A stretch of DNA of 64,000 nt from Chelativorans sp. (GCF_031180965.1 NZ_JAPSLH010000002.1:124001-188000), one strand, 5' to 3'. Shown: positions 24,718-33,462, numbered from the stretch's first letter. Numbers and translations are program-made. The notes: generated by a model not told the origin, from the sequence alone.

Positions 24718-24927
24718 GACGAGGGCGAAAGAGTCCCCGCCAATCGTCGTCTTCGGGCTTACCCCGATGAGCGAAGCAGGCTTCATTTCTGCGCCTCCAA
24801 ACACTCCACTCCGCCCGGCTTTGCCGGTCGCCCCTTCCCACAAGGGGAAGGGTGAGCGTTTGCGCCCATGGCCGGGTGACAGCGGGTGGGCGGCGCTCTG
24901 CGCTCCCCTCCGCGGCCCCACACTCCG

Positions 24928-26391
24928 TCAGGCGAAGTGGATGGTCTTGACCTCCACATAGTTGTCGAGGCCCTCAGGCCCGCCTTCGCGGCCCATGCCC
25001 GACTGCTTGAAGCCGCCGAACGGGTGTTTCGGATCGACGATCATGCCGTTGACCGTGACGCTGCCGGTGCGGATGCGGCGGGCCACTTCATAGCCGCGCT
25101 CCGGATTGGAGGTGTAGATCGCCCCGCTGAGGCCATAGGTGGAATCATTGGCCTTGCGGATCGCGTCCTCCTCATCCGTATAGGTGACGACCGAGACGAC
25201 CGGTCCAAAGATCTCCTCCTGGAAGATCTTCATCTCCGGCTTCACATCGGTGAAGACAGTCGGCTCGATATAGTAGCCCTTGTCGAGACCCTGCGGCCGG
25301 CCGCCGCCGCAGGCGATCGTGGCGCCTTCGCTGCGGCCGGATTCGATATAGCCCTGCACCCGCGTGAGCTGCCTTTCCATCGTCAGCGGGCCCATATGGG
25401 TGCCCGGATCGAAGGGGTCGCCGACCTTGATGTTGGAGACGGCGCCGAGGAACATGTCCAAAAACTCCTGCTTGCGCGCCTCCGGCACGAGGACGCGCGT
25501 CAGCGAAAAGCAGACCTGGCCAGTGATGGGCATGGAATAGACCATGAGGCTCGGCAGCGCCTTGGCGAAGTCGGCGTCGTCCAGCAGGATCGCCGCCGAC
25601 TTGCCGCCGAGCTCCAGGCTGACCCGCGCGAGGCGCTCGGCGCAGACCGCAGCGATATGCTTGCCGGCCGCCGTGCTGCCGGTGAAGGCCACCTTGTCAA
25701 TATCCTTGTGGCGCACCAGGTAGTCGCCGCTCTCGCGGCCGGCGGGCACGAGGTTGAACACGCCCTTGGGAAGCCCTGCCTTCTCGATGCATTCGGCCAG
25801 CATATAGGCTTCGAGCGGCGTCTCGGGCGAGGGCTTCGCCACGATCGTGCAGCCCGCCGCAAGCCCTGCCGCCACCTTGTAGGAGAGCAGCACGAGCGGC
25901 GCGTTCCACGGCGTGATCGCCGCGCAGACGCCGACCGGCTCGCGCACCACCTTCACCTTGCCGCCGTCGTCGCGCTGGCGGTCGTCCACGAAGGGATAGC
26001 TCTCGGCAAGATCGGCATAATAGTTGAAGAGCGTCGGGTTCTGGCCGACGAGCTTCTTCGTCAGCATGATCGGCGCGCCCACCTGCAGCGTCCAGGCATG
26101 GGCGATGTCGTCGAGCCGCTCGGCGAGGAGCTCGGCTACCTTGCGCAGATAGCCGGCGCGCTCGGCCGGGCTCATGCGCGGCCACGGCCCGTTGTCGAAG
26201 GCCTCGCGCGCGGCGGCGACCGCCCGGTCCATATCCGCCTGGCTCGCCTCGGGATAGCTGAGCACCACCTCCTCGGTGACCGGCGAAACCACCTCCAGCA
26301 TCTTGTTGGACAGCGGCTGCACCCATTCGCCGCCGATGAAGAATTTCTCGGGCGCCTTCGGCGCTTCTATCTTTTTCGCCATGACGTTCAT
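24928..26391 (-). CDS. Aldehyde dehydrogenase family protein
   Basis: 487 residues with all catalytic elements: TPWNAP (oxyanion Asn), FTGSTAAG (cofactor), ELGGKSA (general base Glu) and GQVCFS (catalytic Cys), ending in the usual PFGGFKQSGMGREGG. It begins 2 bp after the stop of the benzoylformate-decarboxylase gene on the same strand, so the most economical reading is that it oxidises the benzaldehyde-type product of that enzyme to the benzoate. Substrate inferred from context only. Confidence 0.93.
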   Translation of the reverse strand: MNVMAKKIEAPKAPEKFFIGGEWVQPLSNKMLEVVSPVTEEVVLSYPEASQADMDRAVAAAREAFDNGPWPRMSPAERAGYLRKVAELLAERLDDIAHAWTLQVGAPIMLTKKLVGQNPTLFNYYADLAESYPFVDDRQRDDGGKVKVVREPVGVCAAITPWNAPLVLLSYKVAAGLAAGCTIVAKPSPETPLEAYMLAECIEKAGLPKGVFNLVPAGRESGDYLVRHKDIDKVAFTGSTAAGKHIAAVCAERLARVSLELGGKSAAILLDDADFAKALPSLMVYSMPITGQVCFSLTRVLVPEARKQEFLDMFLGAVSNIKVGDPFDPGTHMGPLTMERQLTRVQGYIESGRSEGATIACGGGRPQGLDKGYYIEPTVFTDVKPEMKIFQEEIFGPVVSVVTYTDEEDAIRKANDSTYGLSGAIYTSNPERGYEVARRIRTGSVTVNGMIVDPKHPFGGFKQSGMGREGGPEGLDNYVEVKTIHFA

Positions 26392-26392
26392 G

Positions 26393-28006
26393 TCAGTTCT
26401 CCTCCGTCAGAACAACTTCAAGAAGCCGCGGTCCCTTCATGTCGAGAAGGTTCCGCAGGCAGGACCGCAGCTCGCGGCCATTCGCGCATCTTACCGCCCG
26501 GCAGCCCTGTGCCTCGGCAATCGCGACGAAATCCATGTGCCCGATTTCGACGCCGGCCATGCTGACGGCCTGGCTCTTCTTGGCAAAGCCCTTGAGGGCG
26601 CTGTAGCCGCCATTGTTGAGGATGATGACCAGAAGGTCGACGTCATATTCCGCCGCCGACCACAGCGCCTGAATCGAATAGAGGCTGGAGCCGTCGCCGA
26701 TGATGCCGATGACGGGCTGCGGGGGACTGGTGAGCGCCGCGCCGACCGCAGCCGGCAGGCCGTAGCCAAGCCCGCCGCTCGCGGTGGCGAAGAAGCCGCC
26801 GGGCCGCTCGATGGGGAAGAAGTCGTGCAGCGCGTCGCGGGCGCTCGGCGCCTCCTCGACGACGATGCTGTCCTTCGAGCGCAGGTCCGACAGGGTCTGG
26901 TAGAAGAATTCGGCGGAAATGCCGTCCGCTTCCGGCAGGCGCGGGATCGTCCGCGCCGGCCCGTCGCGCCGCTCCTCGCGCCTGCCGATGCGCGCCAGAA
27001 GCCCTTCCGTCGCGAGCCGGATATTGCCGCAGATGGCCCGGCCGACGGCGGCGGCCGCGATCTGCTTCGGGTCGTCGGAAATGAGGCAGAGCTCGGCGCC
27101 CGATGGGATATGAGCGGTGCCGCCGCCGACGAAATGATAGGTGAAGACGGGCGCGCCGAGCACCAGGACGAAGTCGGCGCCCGAAAGGCAATCGGAGATG
27201 CCCGGCTGATAGGCGGGCAGGAAGCCAGCAAAGAGCGGATGCCGCTCCGGGAAGCTGCAGCGCGGGGAAAGCGGGCTCGCCCACACCCTGGCCTGCAGCG
27301 CTTCGGCGAGCGCTACCGTGCCGTCCCATGCCTCGTCAATATCGGCGCCCGGGCCGACGACGATCACCGGCGCCTTCGCCCGGCCGAGGGCCTTGCCAAG
27401 CTCGTCGAGCGCTGCGGGATCGCAGCCGAGCACGGTGGAGACCTGGCGCGGCTCGAGCGGGGCGGCGATCTGGTCCCAATCGCCGAGCGGCACCGAGAGC
27501 ACGACCGGCCCGCGCGGCGCCTGCATGGCCATGTGATAGGCGCGCGCCAGCGCAGCGGGCACATCCTCCGCCCGCGCCGGCTCGTAGGCCCATTTCACAT
27601 AAGGCTTCGGGAATTCCGTCGGGCTTTCGGCGAAGAGGAAGGGGTCGTAGGGCAGGAGCTCGCGCGTCTGCTGGCCCGTCGTTATGATGAGCGGCGAGCG
27701 GTTGCGGAAGGCGGTGTATACATTGCCGAGCGCATGGCCGAGGCCCGCGGCCGAGTGCAGGTTGATGAAGGCGGCCTTGCGCGTGACCTGGGCATAGCCG
27801 TCAGCCATGCCGACCACGACCGATTCCTGCAGCCCCAGCACATAGGAGAGATCAGGCGGAAGGTCGGCGAACATCGGTAGCTCGGTCGAGCCCGGATTGC
27901 CGAAGATCCGGTCCATGCCATGCGCACGCATGAAGTCGAACACCACCTCGCGCACGGTCTTGCGCGCCGTCCTGGCGAACAGGGGATCGGGCACGATCCT
28001 GTTCAT
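26393..28006 (-). CDS. mdlC: Benzoylformate decarboxylase
   Basis: 537 residues from the ATG at 28006, which has a GGGAGGA ribosome site. The four residues known from the Pseudomonas putida enzyme align in order and spacing: Ser40 in FGNPGSTELP (Ser26), Glu61 in LQESVVVG (Glu47), His84 in INLHSAAGLG (His70) and His291 in GAPVFTYHF (His281). The C-terminal ThDP motif is GDGSSLYSIQALW...NN. It should split CO2 from an aryl-glyoxylate to give an aryl aldehyde. A substituted (for example 4-hydroxy) substrate is possible. Divergent from the LysR gene; followed by an aldehyde dehydrogenase. Confidence 0.88.
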   Translation of the reverse strand: MNRIVPDPLFARTARKTVREVVFDFMRAHGMDRIFGNPGSTELPMFADLPPDLSYVLGLQESVVVGMADGYAQVTRKAAFINLHSAAGLGHALGNVYTAFRNRSPLIITTGQQTRELLPYDPFLFAESPTEFPKPYVKWAYEPARAEDVPAALARAYHMAMQAPRGPVVLSVPLGDWDQIAAPLEPRQVSTVLGCDPAALDELGKALGRAKAPVIVVGPGADIDEAWDGTVALAEALQARVWASPLSPRCSFPERHPLFAGFLPAYQPGISDCLSGADFVLVLGAPVFTYHFVGGGTAHIPSGAELCLISDDPKQIAAAAVGRAICGNIRLATEGLLARIGRREERRDGPARTIPRLPEADGISAEFFYQTLSDLRSKDSIVVEEAPSARDALHDFFPIERPGGFFATASGGLGYGLPAAVGAALTSPPQPVIGIIGDGSSLYSIQALWSAAEYDVDLLVIILNNGGYSALKGFAKKSQAVSMAGVEIGHMDFVAIAEAQGCRAVRCANGRELRSCLRNLLDMKGPRLLEVVLTEEN

Positions 28007-28101
28007 TTTTCCTCCCGGGCAAGATTTTTGCCGAAGGGATTTTGCCAGAACCACCCCTTTGCGGGAATTGATGAATTTTCACAAAGCCATTACTGTTCGG
28101 C

Positions 28102-29019
28102 ATGACCTTGGACCTGAGATCCGCTGCCGTCCTGATCGAGTGCGTCCGGCGCGGCAGCCTTGGCCGCGCAGCCGCGGCGCTGAACATGACGCAGCCGGCG
28201 GTGACGCGCACGATCAAGCTTCTGGAGGCCGGCTACGGCGTGCCGCTTTTCGAGCGCAACACGCGCGGCGTCGTGCCCACCCTCTATGGAGAGGCGCTTC
28301 TGCCCTATGCCAAGCTGCTGGTTTCCGAGGCGGGCAATGCCGACGACCTGATCCGGCAGATGCGCGGCGCAAGCCGCGGCGTGGTGCGGGTCGGCGGTGT
28401 GGCCAGCGTGCTCGGCGGGCTGCTCGTCGGCGCCATAAGGCAGATGCGGCAGCACCACCCGGATGTGCAGTTCCGGATCGTGGAGGAGCTGGAGGACAGG
28501 CTCTTGGACCGGCTGAAGAGCGGCGACCTCGACCTTGCGATCTCGCCCGAGCCCTATGCCGACGACGAGATCGCCCTGGCGATGCCGGACGCCTTCCACG
28601 ACATCGTGTCCGCCTATGCCGGCACGGGCAACCCGCTCCTGAAGCGCGCGCGGATTTCGCTCGAGGACGTGGCGCGGGAGGACTGGGCCCTGCCCCCGGC
28701 GGGGACGCCGATCGTGCGCGAATGGCTGCGCCGTTTCCACGGCCGTGCCATGGAGCCGAAGCCGCCATCGATCGTCTCCCGCTCGGTGCAGGTGATCAAG
28801 GCGGCGGCGCTGGCGGGCGACCTTCTGTGCTGGATGCCGCTGCCGCTGGTGCGGGAGGAGGTGGAGCGCGGGGAGCTTGCGCGCGTGCCCGTCGCGGAAC
28901 TGGACTGGACGCGGACCTTCCGCGTCTACCGGCGCAAGAAGGGGCTGATGTCGCCGTCGGCCGCCATCCTCATCCAGTGCATCCGCCGCACGGCGGAGCA
29001 CTTGGAGGAGCCTGCCTGA
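28102..29019 (+). CDS. LysR family transcriptional regulator
   Basis: 305 residues: N-terminal winged helix (AAVLIECVRRGSLGRAAAAL, then NMTQPAVTRTIKLLE) and a two-lobed effector domain from about 90 (GVVRVGGVASVLGGLLVGAI). It is divergent from the benzoylformate decarboxylase gene with only 95 bp between, the classic position for a LysR activator of that operon. The intergenic region has the direct repeats gatttttgccgaa and gattttgccagaa (28023-28050) that could be its binding sites. Inducer is presumably the aryl hydroxy or keto acid. Confidence 0.92.
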   Translation: MTLDLRSAAVLIECVRRGSLGRAAAALNMTQPAVTRTIKLLEAGYGVPLFERNTRGVVPTLYGEALLPYAKLLVSEAGNADDLIRQMRGASRGVVRVGGVASVLGGLLVGAIRQMRQHHPDVQFRIVEELEDRLLDRLKSGDLDLAISPEPYADDEIALAMPDAFHDIVSAYAGTGNPLLKRARISLEDVAREDWALPPAGTPIVREWLRRFHGRAMEPKPPSIVSRSVQVIKAAALAGDLLCWMPLPLVREEVERGELARVPVAELDWTRTFRVYRRKKGLMSPSAAILIQCIRRTAEHLEEPA

Positions 29020-29047
29020 GGAGCCGCGCGTCGGGATCGCCGGCGCG

Positions 29048-29779
29048 TCAGACGACCAGCGCCAGGCCCGGCACCTGGCCGATGAGGCTGCGGTCCTCGT
29101 TCATGACATATTCCAGGTTGCGGCGGGCGGCGCGCGCATGCTCTCGGGCGAGCGCCTCGGCGCGGAAGCCCTCCCGGTCGGCGATGGCGGAGACGATGGC
29201 CCTGTGCTGCTCCTGGGCGGTGTTGAGCGAGCGGCGGAAGACGAGGAGGTCCGTCCTGTCCTGCAGGAAGGCCGAGGGCGAGGCGAAGGGAAAGCGCGTG
29301 GAACGCTCCACCTCGCGCTGCACGATCTCGCTGCCGCAGAGGGCGGCCAATTCCTTGTGGAAGAGCGCGTTGAGCTCGCGATAGCCCTCGAAATCCACAT
29401 CGGCGGGCGCCGGGCCGAAGCAATCGTCGAGGCTGGCGACGATGGACTGCATGCGGGCGAGCATCGCCGGCGGCACGCCGCGCTCGGCGGCGAGCCTGGC
29501 GGCCGTGCCCTCCATCACGCCGCGCAGCTCGATCGCGTCGATGAGGTCGCTGTAGCGGAAGGTCCTGACGACGAAGCCGCCATTCCTCACCCGCTCCAGG
29601 AGCCCTTCCTCGGCGAGCCGCAGCAGCGCCTCGCGCACGGGCGTGCGCGAGATCTTCAGCTGCTCGGCGAGCGGAACCTCGAAGAGCCGCATGCCGCCGG
29701 GCAATTCGCCATTGAGGATCTTCTTGCGCAACTCGATCAACGCCCGGATTGCATGGGTCCTTCCGGTGCTCTGCTCCAT
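29048..29779 (-). CDS. GntR family regulator (FCD subfamily)
   Basis: 243 residues from the ATG at 29779, chosen over 29809 because GAGGAGAGG lies just before it. N-terminal winged helix (AEQLKISRTPVREALLRLAE) plus an FCD domain (IDAIELRGVMEGTAARLAAE, with the metal-type His in NALFHKELAALC and QEQHRAIVSAI). It probably senses a carboxylic acid. It lies downstream of ligB on the same strand with 117 bp between, so it may have its own promoter (TATACT at 29808-29803). Confidence 0.92.
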   Translation of the reverse strand: MEQSTGRTHAIRALIELRKKILNGELPGGMRLFEVPLAEQLKISRTPVREALLRLAEEGLLERVRNGGFVVRTFRYSDLIDAIELRGVMEGTAARLAAERGVPPAMLARMQSIVASLDDCFGPAPADVDFEGYRELNALFHKELAALCGSEIVQREVERSTRFPFASPSAFLQDRTDLLVFRRSLNTAQEQHRAIVSAIADREGFRAEALAREHARAARRNLEYVMNEDRSLIGQVPGLALVV

Positions 29780-29896
29780 CAGCCTCTCCTCTTCGCGTCG
29801 AGTATACACGCGGCGGAAAGGCGAGCAAATTCAGAGCAGGCGGGCGGCGGCGCAGCATGGAGGAAGAAGCCCTGGATGCGCCGGCGGGGCGGGGCT

Positions 29897-30736
29897 TCAG
29901 GCCGGCTCTTCGTAGACGACGACGCCGCAGCCGGTGATGGCTGGGAAGGTGTAGTAGCGGTGCACTTCCTTCACCTTGTCGGAGAGGGCGCCGCGCATGG
30001 AGAACCAGATGGCGAGCTCCGCCGCCTCGGTGCCGCCGAGCCGCATCAGCTCCTCCTGCGGAATCGCGACGAGTTCCTCGGTCTCGTCCTTCAGCTTCTC
30101 CAGGAAGTAATGGTCCAGGGTCTCGTTGGCGATGCCGAAGCGGGCGCCGCTGATCTGGTGCGACATGCCGCCCGTGCCGACCACGACGATCCGGTCCTCA
30201 CCCGGGAAACTGTCGATCGCCCTGCGGATGTCCTTGCCGAACTGGTGCAGCCGTTCCGAGGTGGGGATCGGGTGGCGCACCATGTTGATGGCGACAGGCA
30301 CGACCGGGATGGTCCAGGGCAGGTCCATCAGATAAGGCAGCCAGGAATAGATGCCGTGGTCGACGGCAAGGTCCTGGCAGACGGTGAGATCGTAGCCGCC
30401 GCGGACGAGCTTTTCCGTCAGGTGCCAGCCGAGGTCGACATCGCCCACAAGGCTCGGAAAAGGCCTGAGGCCCCAGCCCTCGTCGGCCTGCCGGAACTCC
30501 GGCGCGACGCCGATCGCCATGGTCGGGTAGGCGCTGAAGTCGAAATGGTTGAGATGGTCGTTATAGACGATGATCATCCTGTCGGGCGCGGCCCTTTCGA
30601 GCCAGGCCTTGACCCCGCGCGTGCCGTCATACCATTTCTGCCAGCGTGGCGAGAAACCCTGCGCAAGGCCCTTGTCGTATTCGAGGCCCATCGAGGGCGT
30701 GTGGGAGATGCCGAAGCCGCCGACGATCCTCGCCAT
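29897..30736 (-). CDS. ligB: Extradiol ring-cleavage dioxygenase beta subunit (LigB type)
   Basis: 279 residues from the ATG at 30736. The residues that bind iron in protocatechuate 4,5-dioxygenase LigB line up at nearly the same numbers: His12 in GISHTP, His61 in YNDHLNHFDF and Glu240 in GTEAAELAIW; the catalytic His is His193 in GTGGMSHQ. It cleaves a catechol ring next to the diol with O2 and Fe(II), together with LigA. Protocatechuate is the likely substrate because PobA is encoded 5 kb away; gallate or a related diol is possible. Start and LigA stop overlap by ATGA. Confidence 0.9.
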   Translation of the reverse strand: MARIVGGFGISHTPSMGLEYDKGLAQGFSPRWQKWYDGTRGVKAWLERAAPDRMIIVYNDHLNHFDFSAYPTMAIGVAPEFRQADEGWGLRPFPSLVGDVDLGWHLTEKLVRGGYDLTVCQDLAVDHGIYSWLPYLMDLPWTIPVVPVAINMVRHPIPTSERLHQFGKDIRRAIDSFPGEDRIVVVGTGGMSHQISGARFGIANETLDHYFLEKLKDETEELVAIPQEELMRLGGTEAAELAIWFSMRGALSDKVKEVHRYYTFPAITGCGVVVYEEPA

Positions 30737-31113
30737 CACTTTTCTCCTTCCGGCAGGGCGCTGACGGTGCGCGGGCAGATGCGCATCAACTCCTCGACCT
30801 CCATGCCGGCATTGTGGGCGCCGATATGCCAGAGATTCTGGCCGACCGTGGCCGCCACCTTGAGCATGGCCTGGAGATGGCCGCCTGCCTCGATCAGTCC
30901 CGTCCAGTCGCGGGCGAGCACCAGACGGATCTCCTCCTCGTTGAGGCCGGCCTCCCGCATATAGGCCGCCTCGTCCTTCAGGAATCGCTCGCGGTTGGCC
31001 GGATCGCGCAGGCTGAGGCCGAAGCGGGTGAGCTTGAAGCCCTTGGTCGCCATTTGCCCGGTATAAAGGTAGGTCCCGGGAGGATCGAGATTGAAAGGGA
31101 TCGAATTGCTCAT
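30736..31113 (-). CDS. ligA: Extradiol dioxygenase alpha subunit (LigA type)
   Basis: 125 residues, the expected size for the small, all-helical subunit that caps the LigB active site. Motifs: RFGLSLRDPANRERFLKDEA, MREAGLNEEEIRLVLARDW and GQNLWHIGAHNAGMEVEEL. Overlaps ligB at its end and the alpha/beta hydrolase stop at its start, both by ATGA, showing tight coupling and equal expression of the two subunits. Confidence 0.9.
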   Translation of the reverse strand: MSNSIPFNLDPPGTYLYTGQMATKGFKLTRFGLSLRDPANRERFLKDEAAYMREAGLNEEEIRLVLARDWTGLIEAGGHLQAMLKVAATVGQNLWHIGAHNAGMEVEELMRICPRTVSALPEGEK

Positions 31114-31946
31114 GACACCGCACCCTTGCTTGTGGCTTTCTCCGGCTTCTGCCAATTGAGGCTCGCGGCGAATTCCAGGACCGCGGCGGAAAAAGCCTCG
31201 CTTTCTTCCAAATTGACCATATGTCCGGCGCGCAGAAAACGCTTCACCCGGGCGCAGGGCAACCGCTCCGCGAGAAGCTCCGCGATCTCGCCATAGCCGC
31301 CGACGTCGCGTTCGCCCTTCAGTACAAGCGCCGGCACGCGGATCTCTTCTAGCAGATCCCTGAGCGGGAGGGACGGCGCCTGCAGGTCGGGATTCTGCCA
31401 GTGCCAGCCGCTGTAGTCGGTCACCATGGCGCGAACGGCCTCCAGCGCGTCGGGGCGATCCGCGAGCGAGGCGAACAGCGGATGGGAAAGCCAGAACCGC
31501 TTTCCGGCCTCGACGCCATAGATGCGGGCGTAGTTCCGCGCCGCGTCCGGCGGCCGCTCCTCCTTCCACTCGTAGCCGGGCAGGCCGGGCGAGGCGAGGA
31601 CGAGGCCGGCGATCCTACCGGGAAATTTCGCGGCAAAGGCAAGCGAGACATTGGCGCCCAAGGAAAGACCGACCAGGAGCGGCCTGTCGAGCCGGAGAAC
31701 ATCGAGCACGCGCGCGAGGTCCTCGGCATGATCATATTGGGAGCGCGGCAGCGAGGATTTTCCGAAGCCGCGCAGATCATAGCGCACCACCCGGTGCCGG
31801 CGCGCAAGCAGCGACACTTGCGGCTCCCATGCCCGCATATCGAAGGAGAAGCCGTGCAGGAGGACGATGGGCGGGCTGCCCTCGCCGCAGCTCTCATAGG
31901 CCAAGTGTCCTTCGGATATTTCGATGGAGCCGGCCTCACTTCCCAT
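31110..31946 (-). CDS. Alpha/beta hydrolase (ring-cleavage product or lactone hydrolase type)
   Basis: 278 residues from the ATG at 31946. Catalytic triad candidates: Ser in GLSLGANVSLAF, Asp in LKGERDVGGYGE, and His in RAGHMVNLEES; the oxyanion region is LLHGFSFDMRAW. The family includes meta-cleavage-product hydrolases and 3-oxoadipate enol-lactonase. An alternative ATG at 31961 has no usable ribosome site; the chosen one overlaps the preceding stop by 11 bp. Its place between FAH/NTF2 and ligAB argues that it processes the ring-cleavage product or prepares the substrate. Confidence 0.88.
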   Translation of the reverse strand: MGSEAGSIEISEGHLAYESCGEGSPPIVLLHGFSFDMRAWEPQVSLLARRHRVVRYDLRGFGKSSLPRSQYDHAEDLARVLDVLRLDRPLLVGLSLGANVSLAFAAKFPGRIAGLVLASPGLPGYEWKEERPPDAARNYARIYGVEAGKRFWLSHPLFASLADRPDALEAVRAMVTDYSGWHWQNPDLQAPSLPLRDLLEEIRVPALVLKGERDVGGYGEIAELLAERLPCARVKRFLRAGHMVNLEESEAFSAAVLEFAASLNWQKPEKATSKGAVS

Positions 31947-32424
31947 CGCGCACCCACTCATCCTTGGTGGGCAGTTGCGGAACGGTCTTGCTGAGGAAGA
32001 CCGGCGTGATGCGGCGCGCGGCGATCAGCCACTGGCCATCCGGCGAGCGGCTGTAGGTATCCTCGACATCGGCGACGTTGAAGGGCGTGGCCGGTGCGAT
32101 CGGCAAAGGCCCCTCCCCCGCGAAGGTGGTCCAGAGGCTGACCGCGCTAGCCTTGTCTTCCCCGAGGAAGGTGATCTGCAGGCCGCTATAGAAATGCCTG
32201 GAGACCCGGCCGCTCTCCGCCCTCCGGCGGAAGAAGGCGAGCATTTCCTCGCGCCCATTGAGAATGCGCGCGCCGTTGGAATAGACGACGTCCGGGGTGA
32301 AGAGCGCGACGAACTCCTCGACCCTGCCGTGGTCGAGCAGATAGCCGAACCGGTCGTTGAGCGCCCGGATCGCCAGCTGGTCGCTGAGGCGAAGGTCGCC
32401 GGCTTCTCTCGATGCGTCGCTCAC
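31936..32424 (-). CDS. NTF2-like (SnoaL family) protein
   Basis: 162 residues with a SnoaL/NTF2 cone fold: AIRALNDRFGYLLDHGRVEE, then FTPDVVYSNG and the C-terminal strands DVEDTYSRSPDGQWLIAARR. Members include small subunits of ring dioxygenases, isomerases and dehydratases; no catalytic set is decisive here. Position 12 bp after the FAH-family gene and overlapping the hydrolase suggests a role on the same aromatic intermediate. Confidence 0.85.
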   Translation of the reverse strand: MSDASREAGDLRLSDQLAIRALNDRFGYLLDHGRVEEFVALFTPDVVYSNGARILNGREEMLAFFRRRAESGRVSRHFYSGLQITFLGEDKASAVSLWTTFAGEGPLPIAPATPFNVADVEDTYSRSPDGQWLIAARRITPVFLSKTVPQLPTKDEWVRDGK

Positions 32425-32436
32425 GGGCGGGCGCCC

Positions 32437-33405
32437 CTAAACCTTGCGGACGGGGTTTTCGAGCCGGCCGAGGCCGGTGATCTCGATCGCGACTGGCCCG
32501 CCGAGCGCGGTGACATTGGCCGTGTGCAGGCTGCGCCTGCCGCCGGCGCCCGGACGGAAGGCTGTGCCGAGCGCGATGACGTCCCCCGGCCACAGAGTGT
32601 GGAAGCGCGTGATATAGGCGATCACCTCGGGGATCGAATAGGTGTAGTAGGCGGTGGAATCCTCGGCGATGAGCTCGTCCTTGTGCCAGCAGCGCACCTC
32701 GAGCGCATGCGGGTCGGCGACCTCGTCCCTGGTGACCAGATACGGCCCCATCGGGCCGAACGTGTCGGAGCCCTTGTAGCGCGCCGTATAGGAAAGGTGC
32801 TGTTCGCGACGCTCGAGCTGGTTCGGATCGTCCTTCGAGGGGTAGAGCGCGTAGTAATGCACCATGTCCTCGCTGCGCATCCCGTTGCCGGTGACGTCGT
32901 TGAAGATCGTGTAGCCGAAGACGCAGTCGAGGGCCTCGGAGACCGGCACGTCCCTGCAAATCCTGGAGATCACCACCGCCAGTTCGGGCTCCGGATGCAC
33001 GCTGCCGTAATAGTCGCGCACCTCGATCGCTTCGCGATGCCCGATAAGGCAGGAGGCCGGCTTCAGGAAGAAGAGCGGGTGGTCCGGCGCGCTGATCTTG
33101 CGTGCATCGCTCGCCGAATTGTTCATGGCGATGCCGCAGATCTTGTAGGGCCGGCGGACGGGCGGATGCCAGGACACCTCCGCCAGCGGGATACGCTCGA
33201 CCGAGGCGGCATTGCCGGCAATGAAGCGCTGCGCCGCGCGCGCCGCTTCAAGCGCCGGCTCGCCATCCGCGATGAACGCCATCATGTCGTGGAAGCGCTC
33301 GGGCCTGCCCAGCGCCTCCAGCGCAGCGTTAAGGTCGACCAGCGCGCTGTCTGCCTCGAAGCCGATCCTTTCCTTCTCCGCATAGCGAAAGCTGGCGAGC
33401 TTCAT
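32437..33405 (-). CDS. Fumarylacetoacetate hydrolase family protein
   Basis: 322 residues from the ATG at 33405 (GAAGGG ribosome site; an earlier ATG at 33462 gives a non-family extension and overlaps the promoter). FAH-fold core with the metal-binding acidic motif SVHPEPELAVVIS, the FGYTIFNDVTG loop, and a C-terminal ITGLGRLENPVRK. The family hydrolyses or decarboxylates 2,4-diketo acids and includes HpcE-type isomerase/decarboxylases of catechol meta pathways. First gene of the operon FAH-NTF2-hydrolase-ligA-ligB. Confidence 0.9.
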   Translation of the reverse strand: MKLASFRYAEKERIGFEADSALVDLNAALEALGRPERFHDMMAFIADGEPALEAARAAQRFIAGNAASVERIPLAEVSWHPPVRRPYKICGIAMNNSASDARKISAPDHPLFFLKPASCLIGHREAIEVRDYYGSVHPEPELAVVISRICRDVPVSEALDCVFGYTIFNDVTGNGMRSEDMVHYYALYPSKDDPNQLERREQHLSYTARYKGSDTFGPMGPYLVTRDEVADPHALEVRCWHKDELIAEDSTAYYTYSIPEVIAYITRFHTLWPGDVIALGTAFRPGAGGRRSLHTANVTALGGPVAIEITGLGRLENPVRKV

Positions 33406-33432
33406 CCTGTACCCTTCGTGCGCAACCGGCCT

Positions 33433-33462
33433 GTGATAGTGTTGGGTCTTCCTGGCTGTCAA
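33433..33462 (-). promoter_or_regulatory. Sigma-70 promoter of the FAH-ligAB operon
   Basis: Reverse strand TTGACA (33462-33457), 18 bases, TATCAC (33438-33433), 27 bp before the FAH start. Just upstream lies an AT-rich stretch with AACATATTAA (33474-33483) and the palindrome TATTAATA (33478-33485), a candidate site for the adjacent MarR/HpaR-type protein. Confidence 0.55.

Larger units (their letters stand above)
23747..24927. other. Gene-free intergenic island, about 1.2 kb
   Basis: No coding region with convincing composition was found on either strand. It holds tandem-like imperfect repeats (GTGTCGTCTCTCACCCGACACC near 24030 and GTGCTGTCTGTCACCCAGCACC near 24064), a T-rich patch near 24270-24300, a large nested inverted repeat (24361-24606) and a palindromic repeat (24695-24717). 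A CCCCTT/AAGGGG stem near 24831-24848 could end transcription. A 33-codon open stretch at 23761-23862 was not called. It separates the TRAP operon from the converging aldehyde dehydrogenase gene. Confidence 0.6.

Noticed and set aside
24886-26565. A 559-codon plus-strand frame opposite the second aldehyde dehydrogenase
   Set aside because: Antisense shadow of a catalytic-motif-complete gene.
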